From: Hyphomicrobiales bacterium
GTDB lineage: Bacteria; Pseudomonadota; Alphaproteobacteria; Rhizobiales; Aestuariivirgaceae
Direction of reading: 5' to 3'
Assembly (NCBI GenBank): GCA_023266715.1
Contig: JAHFPK010000131.1
Span: 1-7,629, forward strand
Length of the DNA: 7,629 nucleotides
Shown: positions 1 through 4,751 of the stretch, piece after piece
How positions within the stretch are numbered: the stretch's first letter is position 1
How the letters are laid out: the number at the start of each line of letters is the position of its first letter
Notes under the pieces: model-generated
Told to the model about the DNA's origin: nothing
The model's database searches: none
The model's input: only the letters and a program-made list of their open reading frames with translations
Translations under genes and position numbers: made by a program

Positions 1-377
1 CCATGGATGGAAACATATTCGGCAAATGAGCCCCAGTGGGTGAAACCGGGCTGAAACTGGTTATCGCAGACCTGATGATTGCCGGAGTGGCACTGGGGGC
101 ACGCGCCGCAGCCACCTACAAACGGCACGGTTACGCGATCACCCTTTTTCCACAGGGTAACGTCCTTTCCCACCTCTTCAACAATTCCCGCCAGCTCGTG
201 TCCCGGCACATGGGGAAGCCTGATATCCGGATCATGGCCCACCCAGCCATGCCAGTCACTGCGACACACACCGGTTGCCATCACCTTGACGACCACGCCG
301 TGCGGCTCCGGCGTGGGATCGGCAACATTCACTACTCTCGGAGGCGCCAAGAAGGCTTCATAGAGAACTGCTTTCAT
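1..377 (-). CDS. Zinc-dependent alcohol dehydrogenase (MDR family), N-terminal part, cut by window edge
   Basis: This is the first 125 residues of a medium-chain, zinc-dependent dehydrogenase, which oxidises an alcohol (or reduces an aldehyde) with NAD(P) in the cytoplasm. The translation starts MKAVLYEAF and shows the GroES-like catalytic domain. Cys38 (in GVCRSDWHG) and the GHE motif at 59-61 are the expected catalytic-zinc region. Cys90, Cys93, Cys96 and Cys104 form the four-cysteine structural zinc lobe (CGACPQC followed by a cysteine eight residues later). The ATG whose complement lies at 375-377 is preceded by AGGA about 8 bases upstream, which supports this start. The nucleotide-binding Rossmann domain lies beyond the left edge, so cofactor preference and substrate cannot be judged. 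The gene is transcribed divergently from the ATP synthase genes and nothing links the two. The family is certain; the exact substrate class is unknown. Confidence 0.93.
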   Translation of the reverse strand, partial: MKAVLYEAFLAPPRVVNVADPTPEPHGVVVKVMATGVCRSDWHGWVGHDPDIRLPHVPGHELAGIVEEVGKDVTLWKKGDRVTVPFVGGCGACPQCHSGNHQVCDNQFQPGFTHWGSFAEYVSIH

Positions 378-520
378 GTTGGACTTCCTTTGCGAGGTTC
401 ACGCGGCGCTGAGATAGCAGAATCGCATGCTTTTCCAAATCCGTGCGGACTTTTCGACGCATCGCCTATAACTCTCATAAAAGCAAAATATTACAACGGC
501 TTATACAGCCTATCCATTTC

Positions 521-549
521 TTGACACAATTCACCCCCGTAACTATGGT
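521..549 (+). promoter_or_regulatory. Sigma-70-type promoter of the F0 ATP synthase operon
   Basis: A perfect -35 box TTGACA lies at 521-526, followed by a 17-base spacer and a -10 box TATGGT (544-549, four of six matches to consensus). Transcription would start near 555-557, giving a leader of roughly 50 bases before the atpI ATG at 609. It is the best promoter-like pair in the divergent region and points at the operon. The assignment rests on sequence match only. Confidence 0.7.
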
Positions 550-554
550 GCGCT

Positions 555-576
555 CGATTTTAAGGGGTGGAAATCG
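555..576 (+). promoter_or_regulatory. Predicted stem-loop at the 5' end of the atp operon leader
   Basis: CGATTT (555-560) and AAATCG (571-576) are perfect inverted repeats around a 10-base loop, TAAGGGGTGG. If transcription starts where the promoter predicts, this hairpin would sit at or very near the 5' end of the mRNA. A 5' terminal hairpin can protect a transcript from decay. The stem is short and only two of its six base pairs are G-C, so it could be chance. Confidence 0.35.
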
Positions 577-608
577 CTGCTTTTTCGCTGGAAATTTTGA
601 GTGGGATC

Positions 609-956
609 ATGACGGACTCCGACCGGCTCAAGGACTTAGGCAAGAAGCTCGACAAGACCCTGAAAGAGCGGCGCGGTGCATCCGGTCCTGACAGTCAGGA
701 AGGGTCTGCCGCGGGTCTCGCAATTCGAGCGGTCAGCGAACTTCTCGTGGGACTTCTTGTGATGATGGGCCTGGGCTGGGGCGCTGATAAATATCTCGGC
801 ACTGCCCCCTGGATCATGCTGGCGTTGATGCCTCTGGGACTTGCTGCGGGTGTCGTGAACGTGATGCGGCTTTCGCACAGCAAGCAGGCGGAAGAACTAC
901 TGGGCGGAAAGGGCGAGATGCCCCCATCCGTCAAAGACGACGATGATGAGGATTGA
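609..956 (+). CDS. atpI: ATP synthase accessory protein AtpI (AtpZ/AtpI family)
   Basis: This is a 115-residue inner-membrane protein with two predicted transmembrane helices, about residues 39-58 and 66-87. They are joined by the family-typical turn GWGADKYLGTAPW (55-68 region), as in the AtpI/AtpZ group found at the head of F0 operons. The family has been linked to c-ring assembly and, in some bacteria, to Mg2+/Ca2+ supply; its exact job here is not shown by sequence. The N-terminal 38 residues are charged and cytosolic, and the tail ends in an acidic run (DDDDED). I chose the ATG at 609 (MTDSDRL); a GTG at 567 in the same frame would add 14 residues but lies in a predicted hairpin and gives an unusual hydrophobic N-terminus. 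The stop overlaps the region that carries the atpB ribosome binding site, so the two genes are tightly coupled. Confidence 0.88.
   Translation: MTDSDRLKDLGKKLDKTLKERRGASGPDSQEGSAAGLAIRAVSELLVGLLVMMGLGWGADKYLGTAPWIMLALMPLGLAAGVVNVMRLSHSKQAEELLGGKGEMPPSVKDDDDED
948..952 (+). promoter_or_regulatory. Ribosome binding site deciding the atpB start
   Basis: GAGGA lies inside the last codons of atpI, six bases before GTG at 959. This spacing is ideal for the GTG and impossible for the in-frame TTG at 953, which directly abuts the motif. It therefore fixes the atpB start at 959. Confidence 0.75.
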
Positions 957-958
957 AC

Positions 959-1714
959 GTGTCAACAGCTGCTCCTGAACATGGCGAAAAAATTATCGAT
1001 CCGATCCACCAGTTCGTGATCAATCGCATTATCCCTATCGATATCGGCGGTGTAGATATTTCCTTCACCAATTCGGCGCTGTGGGCGGTCATTGCCGTTG
1101 TCTGCGCCTCCCTGCTTTTCATTCTAACGCCGCGCAATTTGATTCCCACCCGTTTGCAGTCGGTTGCCGAAAGCATTTATGAGCTGGTGCATGGTTTTAC
1201 TCATGATGTGCTGCATGAAAATGCGCGCACCTACTTCCCTTTCGTGCTGACACTGTTCGTGTTTATTCTTTTCGCAAATGTGCTGGGCCTCATTCCCTAT
1301 TCCTTCACGGTCACGAGCCATTACGTGATCACGCTGGCGCTGGCGCTGGTTGTATTTTTTGGCGCCACCATCATCGGCTTCATTCGCAATGGCTTCGGCT
1401 ATCTCAAACTCTTCGTGCCATCAGGCGTGCCTGCAGCACTTTTGCCGCTCGTGATTGTGATTGAAATCGTATCCTATTTCATCCGCCCCATGAGCCTGTC
1501 CATTCGCTTGTTTGCCAACATGATGGCAGGCCACATGATGCTCAAGGTCATGGCTGGTTTCGTTGTCATGCTTGGCGTGACCGCTGGCTGGCTGCCGCTC
1601 GCAGCCATGGTGGGCCTCATGGGCCTTGAACTTCTTGTGGCCGCCCTTCAGGCCTATGTCTTCGCACTTTTAACCTGCTTGTATCTGAACGATGCCATGC
1701 ATGTTGACCACTAA
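959..1714 (+). CDS. atpB: F0 ATP synthase subunit a
   Basis: This is the 251-residue subunit a of the membrane proton channel, which forms the two half-channels beside the c ring. The translation is strongly hydrophobic with five to six membrane helices. The essential arginine is Arg183 in SLSIRLFANMMAGH, matching Arg210 of the E. coli protein. Gln231 in LVAALQAYVFALL matches the conserved glutamine of the last helix. The helix FPFVLTLFVFILFANVLGLI (about 93-112) is also typical, and the length is normal for alphaproteobacterial subunit a. The start is GTG at 959, two bases after the atpI stop; a longer reading from TTG at 953 adds only two residues and has no spaced ribosome binding site. 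The gene ends 31 bases before atpE. Identification is secure. Confidence 0.97.
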   Translation: MSTAAPEHGEKIIDPIHQFVINRIIPIDIGGVDISFTNSALWAVIAVVCASLLFILTPRNLIPTRLQSVAESIYELVHGFTHDVLHENARTYFPFVLTLFVFILFANVLGLIPYSFTVTSHYVITLALALVVFFGATIIGFIRNGFGYLKLFVPSGVPAALLPLVIVIEIVSYFIRPMSLSIRLFANMMAGHMMLKVMAGFVVMLGVTAGWLPLAAMVGLMGLELLVAALQAYVFALLTCLYLNDAMHVDH

Positions 1715-1734
1715 CTAAACCTAATCCATTCGAC

Positions 1735-1740
1735 AGGAGA
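1735..1740 (+). promoter_or_regulatory. Strong ribosome binding site of atpE
   Basis: AGGAGA is followed by a run of A bases leading to the ATG at 1746 (five bases of spacing). It is the best Shine-Dalgarno match in the operon and its surroundings are unstructured. This fits the need to make many copies of subunit c per complex. Confidence 0.75.
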
Positions 1741-1745
1741 AAAAA

Positions 1746-1970
1746 ATGGAAGTTGAAGCAGCAAAGATGATCGGTGCAGGAATTGCGGCAGTAGCCCTCG
1801 GCGGAGCTGGTGTCGGTATCGGTACAATTTTCGGAAACTATCTTGCCGGCGCCTTGCGCAACCCGGCCGCCGCCGCAGGCCAACGCGGTACATTGTTCCT
1901 CGGCTTCGCATTCGCTGAAGCAACGGGCCTCATCGGCTTTGCCGTTGCCATGCTCATTCTGTTCGGTTGA
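1746..1970 (+). CDS. atpE: F0 ATP synthase subunit c (proteolipid)
   Basis: This 74-residue protein is a helical hairpin that oligomerises into the rotating c ring. Helix 1 (about 8-33) carries the small-residue packing stretch ALGGAGVGIG (17-26). The cytosolic loop contains RNP (38-40). Helix 2 (about 49-73) holds the ion-carrying carboxylate Glu58 in FAFAEATGL. The residue after Glu58 is Ala, where sodium-binding rings have Ser, and the sodium-ligand glutamine of helix 1 is not present, so I infer a proton-driven ring. Length is normal for the alphaproteobacterial proteolipid. It has the strongest ribosome binding site of the operon and is followed by a 73-base gap with a hairpin, both suited to higher expression than its neighbours. 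Confidence 0.97.
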   Translation: MEVEAAKMIGAGIAAVALGGAGVGIGTIFGNYLAGALRNPAAAAGQRGTLFLGFAFAEATGLIGFAVAMLILFG

Positions 1971-1996
1971 TACCGGACAGTTATTGAACTCTGATC

Positions 1997-2017
1997 GGCG
2001 CTGCATGGTGCTGCGCC
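1997..2017 (+). promoter_or_regulatory. Intercistronic hairpin between atpE and atpF'
   Basis: GGCGCTGC and GCTGCGCC pair around the loop ATGGT, with one T-T mismatch in an otherwise 7-base-pair GC stem. It is followed by TTTCTAATTTATT, an interrupted T-rich stretch. This could be a weak, leaky terminator or a 3' stabiliser of the atpE message. Either would raise subunit c over the stalk subunits. No experiment is implied; the structure is read by eye. Confidence 0.5.
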
Positions 2018-2043
2018 TTTCTAATTTATTCTAGGGCCTGCCC

Positions 2044-2529
2044 ATGCCGCAGCTTGATATGTCTACCTGGCCGCCACAGCTATTCTGGCTGGCTGTCACG
2101 TTTCTTGCGCTCTATTTCGTCATCTCGCGCGTGGCCATCCCACGCACGGGCGGCGTGATAGCGCTGCGCAAATCAACCATTGATGGCGATTTGGCGAAAG
2201 CAAAGAACCTCAATGACGAAACAGAAAATGCGGTGCGGTCCTATGAGGCGGCATTGGCTGATGCCAGGGCCAAGGCCCATGCCATTGCTTTGGAAAATCG
2301 CAACAAGCTGAATACTGAAATTGAAGCGGAACGGGCCAAGCTCGATGCGGCCCTGGGAGCCAAAATTGCAACCGCTGAGAAGAAGGTCGCGGCATCGCGC
2401 GACAAGGCCCTGGAAGATTTGGCTGCCATGGCGGCCGAGATTGCTGGTGAAATCGTTCAGCAATTGACCGGTGCCACGGTGACCAAAGCTGAGGCAACCG
2501 CTGCCGTTTCCAAGACCTTGGGCAAATAG
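2044..2529 (+). CDS. atpF': F0 ATP synthase subunit b' (second stalk subunit)
   Basis: This 161-residue protein is one half of the b/b' peripheral stalk that holds F1 stationary against the rotating ring. The opening MPQLDMSTWPPQLFWL is the family signature of b' as opposed to b. A single membrane helix spans about residues 12-30, followed by VAIPRTGGVIALRK. From about 45 to 150 the protein is a long charged, alanine-rich helix that should form a right-handed coiled coil with AtpF. Having distinct b and b' genes is typical of Alphaproteobacteria, cyanobacteria and plastids, where a b/b' heterodimer replaces the b homodimer of E. coli. The ribosome binding site is modest (AGGG at 2033-2036). 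The gene ends nine bases before atpF. In other genomes it is also named atpG or atpF2. Confidence 0.93.
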   Translation: MPQLDMSTWPPQLFWLAVTFLALYFVISRVAIPRTGGVIALRKSTIDGDLAKAKNLNDETENAVRSYEAALADARAKAHAIALENRNKLNTEIEAERAKLDAALGAKIATAEKKVAASRDKALEDLAAMAAEIAGEIVQQLTGATVTKAEATAAVSKTLGK

Positions 2530-2538
2530 GAGTAAGCC

Positions 2539-3024
2539 ATGTTCCGTGAACCTGAAACCTGGGTCGCCGTTGCCTTCGTGCTTTTCGTAGGGCTTGGCAT
2601 CTATCTCAAAGTGCCCGCCATGCTTGCCAAGATGCTGGACGAGCGGGCTGACAAGATTGGCAAGGAACTGGCGGAAGCCAAAAAGCTCCGCGAAGAAGCC
2701 CAGGCGCTTTTGGCCGAGTACCAAAAGAAGCGCGCCGAAGCCGAGAAGGATGCGGCCAATATCGTGGCCCAGGCCAAAATTGAAGCCGAAGCCTATTCGG
2801 TTGAAACCCGCAAGAAGCTGGCCGAAACAATTGAGCGCCGCACCAAGCAGGCAGCCCAGAAGATTGCCCAGGCGGAAGCTGCGGCAATCAAGGAAGTTCG
2901 CACAACTGCAACCGAAGCTGCCATTGCCGCCGCTTCCAAACTGGTTGGTGAGGCGGTTCAGGGCGCCAAGGGCACCAAACTGATTGATGACTCAATTGCT
3001 GCAGTGAAGAGCCGGCTGAACTAA
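2539..3024 (+). CDS. atpF: F0 ATP synthase subunit b
   Basis: This is the other stalk subunit, 161 residues, the same length as AtpF'. The N-terminus MFREPETWVAVAFVLFVG carries a single membrane helix (about 7-24) followed by LKVPAMLAKMLDERADKI, the usual b-subunit junction into the stalk. Residues about 35-145 form a continuous charged helix rich in Ala, Glu and Lys. The ribosome binding site AGGAG (2528-2532) overlaps the stop codon of atpF', so translation of the two stalk subunits is coupled, matching their expected 1:1 ratio. It is the last gene of the operon, followed by a clear terminator. No delta, alpha, gamma, beta or epsilon gene follows, so F1 must be encoded elsewhere. Confidence 0.95.
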   Translation: MFREPETWVAVAFVLFVGLGIYLKVPAMLAKMLDERADKIGKELAEAKKLREEAQALLAEYQKKRAEAEKDAANIVAQAKIEAEAYSVETRKKLAETIERRTKQAAQKIAQAEAAAIKEVRTTATEAAIAAASKLVGEAVQGAKGTKLIDDSIAAVKSRLN

Positions 3025-3046
3025 CTCAAATTCACGATGAATTTTT

Positions 3047-3073
3047 AACTCCGGCCTAACCGCCGGAGTTTTT
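3047..3073 (+). terminator. Intrinsic terminator of the F0 ATP synthase operon
   Basis: AACTCCGGC (3047-3055) and GCCGGAGTT (3062-3070) form a perfect nine-base-pair stem with a six-base loop, followed by a T run (3069-3073). It lies 22 bases after the atpF stop. A second, AT-rich perfect inverted repeat (AAATTC at 3028-3033 and GAATTT at 3039-3044) sits directly upstream of it and may help. Confidence 0.9.
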
Positions 3074-3088
3074 GTTGCCTATTTCCGG

Positions 3089-3117
3089 TTGAACCGCCTC
3101 TCCTGCTAAGCCATAAC
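3089..3117 (+). promoter_or_regulatory. Candidate promoter of the DUF2167-protease unit
   Basis: TTGAAC (3089-3094) and CATAAC (3112-3117) are separated by 17 bases; each box matches four of six consensus positions. It lies after the atp terminator and would give a leader of about 20 bases before ATG 3145, with GGGAG as ribosome binding site at 3132-3136. The match is moderate, but a promoter is expected here because the upstream operon is terminated. Confidence 0.45.
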
Positions 3118-3144
3118 TTGTGAAGGCAAATCGGGAGAATCACA

Positions 3145-4044
3145 ATGGTTCGTTTGTCCGTCTTCCTGGCACGCGTCATGTGCCTTGCAGTTTTAATGTG
3201 GCCGTCATTTGCTCTTGCGGATGACCAGCAACCTTCTGCCGGCGAAATTGCCTGGCAGGCGGCAACCAAGGTCGCAATTACCGGCCCTTCGGACATGCCG
3301 CTGGGCGATCAGGCTGTTCTGCATATTCCCACCGCCATGGCCTTTATACCCAAGGCGGAAGCCGCAACCCTGATGAAGGCTTGGGGCAACTCCACCAATG
3401 ATCAGTTCTATGGCCTTGTCGTGCCCAGAAATAGTGAAGAATACTGGGTCATGACGATCGACCACACGGCCGAAGGCTATGTAAAAGATGACGAGGCAAA
3501 AAGCTGGAATGCCGATGAATTGCTCCAGTCGCTCAAGGATGGAACAGAAGAGCAAAACAAGGAACGGGTTAAGATCGGGGTCCCGGCGCTCGACATTGTA
3601 GGCTGGATCGAAAAGCCGAACTACGATTCATCTAGCCACCGCCTGGTTTGGTCGATGAAGGCTGTTGATCGCGGGTCTGCGATAGATGCGCCAGCGACCG
3701 TCAACTACAATACTTATGCATTGGGTCGGGATGGCTATTTTCAAATTAACCTTCTCACTTCCGACGCCACGATTGAAAAAGAAAAGCCCTATGCGCGGGC
3801 CGTGTTGGCGGCACTCGAATACAAGCCGGGAAAGCGCTATGAAGACTTTAATGTTTCGACCGATCATATCGCGGAGTATGGTCTCGCCGCGCTGGTTGGC
3901 GGCGTGGTAGCAAAGAAGCTTGGGCTTCTGGCGCTTGCAGGAGTGTTCATCTTGAAATTCGCCAAGATTATTCTTGTCAGCCTCGCCGTAGTTGGCGGCG
4001 GCGTGGTCAAGTTTTTTCGTGGAAAGCGCAGCGATAACGGATGA
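3145..4044 (+). CDS. DUF2167 family membrane-anchored exported protein, function unknown
   Basis: This 299-residue protein belongs to the DUF2167 family of predicted membrane-anchored proteins, whose role is not known. Residues 1-25 are a signal peptide ending in ALA before Asp26. The body, about 26-240, should be periplasmic. It shows stretches I recognise from the family: GYVKDDEAKSWNADELL (111-127), GWIEKPNYDSSSHRLVW (153-169) and NYNTYALGRDGYFQINLL (187-204). Around 241-248 comes DHIAEYGL, the usual lead into the C-terminal hydrophobic region. Residues about 245-288 are hydrophobic, glycine-rich and broken by a few lysines, long enough for two membrane passes. The protein ends in a basic tail (FFRGKRSDNG). 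The start has GGGAG nine bases upstream. Its stop codon overlaps the start of the M50 protease gene in ATGA, so the two are co-translated and probably act together. No catalytic motif is visible. Confidence 0.87.
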   Translation: MVRLSVFLARVMCLAVLMWPSFALADDQQPSAGEIAWQAATKVAITGPSDMPLGDQAVLHIPTAMAFIPKAEAATLMKAWGNSTNDQFYGLVVPRNSEEYWVMTIDHTAEGYVKDDEAKSWNADELLQSLKDGTEEQNKERVKIGVPALDIVGWIEKPNYDSSSHRLVWSMKAVDRGSAIDAPATVNYNTYALGRDGYFQINLLTSDATIEKEKPYARAVLAALEYKPGKRYEDFNVSTDHIAEYGLAALVGGVVAKKLGLLALAGVFILKFAKIILVSLAVVGGGVVKFFRGKRSDNG

Positions 4045-4751
4045 AACTACTATTCCTTCTTTTTTCAGGCGCAAAGCTCGGCAAAGTCGCGATCTCGATT
4101 GGCAGCATGCTGTTTACCATATGGGTCTATGCCGCAATATATGGTTTGCCCTTCGCGGCAGGCTTTGTAGCGATGATCCTCATTCACGAGATGGGCCACT
4201 ACGTTGCTGCCAAGCAGCGCGGGCTTGATGTGGGCCTGCCGGCATTTATTCCCTTCATGGGCGCGTGGATCAATCTCCGGGAACAGCCCCATGATTCGGA
4301 AACTGAGGCCTATGTTGCCTACGCCGGGCCTTTCGTAGGTACGCTTGCGGCATTTGCCGCATATTTCTGGGGACGGCAAACCGGCAGCGATCTTTGGATG
4401 GCCATCGCCTATTCCGGCTTCATGATCAATCTGTTCAATCTGATTCCTGTCTCGCCGCTTGACGGCGGGCGCATCACTCAGGTGCTTTCACCGCGCATCT
4501 GGTTCCTTGGGGCACCCATGATCGTAGCGCTGTTTTTTTACATCCCAAGCCCAATGCTTATCCTGATCGGATTAATGGCAATCCCGAGTCTTATGGCGGC
4601 ATGGCGCTACGATCCAAATTCGCCTGAAGCTATTGCCTATCGTTCGATTTCGTCGGCGACGCGATTTGAGTATGCGGTTCTTTATCTCGGCCTTGCCGCC
4701 GTTCTCGCCCTCATGACACACAATGTTCATGAGGGGCTGGCACACAGTTAG
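4041..4751 (+). CDS. Site-2 intramembrane metalloprotease (peptidase M50 family)
   Basis: This 236-residue polytopic membrane protein carries both zinc-site motifs of site-2 proteases. HEMGH is at 49-53, with Glu50 as the expected general base and His49/His53 as ligands. NLIPVSPLDGGR is at 133-144, with Asp141 as the third ligand. These proteases cut substrate helices within the membrane. About five to six membrane helices are visible (roughly 20-48, 93-110, 118-138, 152-190 and 208-226). There is no PDZ domain, unlike RseP, so this is a compact M50 form of the kind with an EQPHDSETEA-type stretch (81-90) between the motifs. Translation starts at the ATG inside ATGA, overlapping the DUF2167 stop by four bases; there is no good ribosome binding site of its own, so expression probably depends on coupling. 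The substrate is unknown; the DUF2167 partner is one candidate. All key residues are present, so it should be active. Confidence 0.93.
   Translation: MKLLFLLFSGAKLGKVAISIGSMLFTIWVYAAIYGLPFAAGFVAMILIHEMGHYVAAKQRGLDVGLPAFIPFMGAWINLREQPHDSETEAYVAYAGPFVGTLAAFAAYFWGRQTGSDLWMAIAYSGFMINLFNLIPVSPLDGGRITQVLSPRIWFLGAPMIVALFFYIPSPMLILIGLMAIPSLMAAWRYDPNSPEAIAYRSISSATRFEYAVLYLGLAAVLALMTHNVHEGLAHS
4708..4735. repeat. Perfect inverted repeat in the 3' end of the protease gene
   Basis: CCCTCATGA (4708-4716) and TCATGAGGG (4727-4735) form a nine-base-pair perfect stem around a ten-base loop. Inside the loop ACA and TGT could add three pairs after a bulged C. It lies in codons just before the protease stop and 17 bases beyond the gcvP stop. 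No T run follows on either strand, so it is not a classical intrinsic terminator. It may protect the 3' ends of both convergent messages. Confidence 0.5.

Larger units (their letters stand above)
378..608. other. Divergent intergenic region between the dehydrogenase gene and atpI
   Basis: These 231 bases separate two divergently transcribed genes and should carry both promoters. The rightward promoter is clear (521-549, listed separately). For the leftward dehydrogenase gene I see only a weak candidate on the minus strand: TTGGAA (complement of 433-438) and TATCTC (complement of 411-416) with a 16-base spacer. I do not list it as a feature. The middle, about 460-515, is AT-rich. No conserved small gene is visible; the open frames crossing it are antisense or out-of-frame extensions of the flanking genes. 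Confidence 0.6.

Noticed and set aside
498..510. Small inverted repeat GGCT/AGCC upstream of the atp promoter, as a possible operator
   Set aside because: Four base pairs is too short to separate from chance and it matches no operator I know.
36..524. Plus-strand open frame opposite the dehydrogenase gene, running into the intergenic region
   Set aside because: The minus-strand reading has both zinc sites and a proper start; the plus-strand translation resembles no protein I recognise.
567..608. GTG at 567 as an upstream start for atpI
   Set aside because: It adds 14 hydrophobic residues atypical of the family, the purine-rich stretch abuts the codon with no spacing, and it sits in a predicted hairpin loop. 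ATG 609 gives a normal AtpI N-terminus.
953..958. TTG at 953 as the atpB start
   Set aside because: The ribosome binding site GAGGA directly abuts it; GTG 959 has ideal spacing and a normal N-terminus.
1746..1970. Possibility of a sodium-driven c ring
   Set aside because: The Ser next to the key Glu and the helix 1 Gln that bind sodium in sodium-type rings are absent (Glu58 is followed by Ala).
2173..2724. Long antisense open frame (183 codons) across atpF' and atpF
   Set aside because: It is opposite two certain genes with strong codon bias, has no recognisable protein features, and is best explained as a shadow of alanine- and lysine-rich coding sequence.
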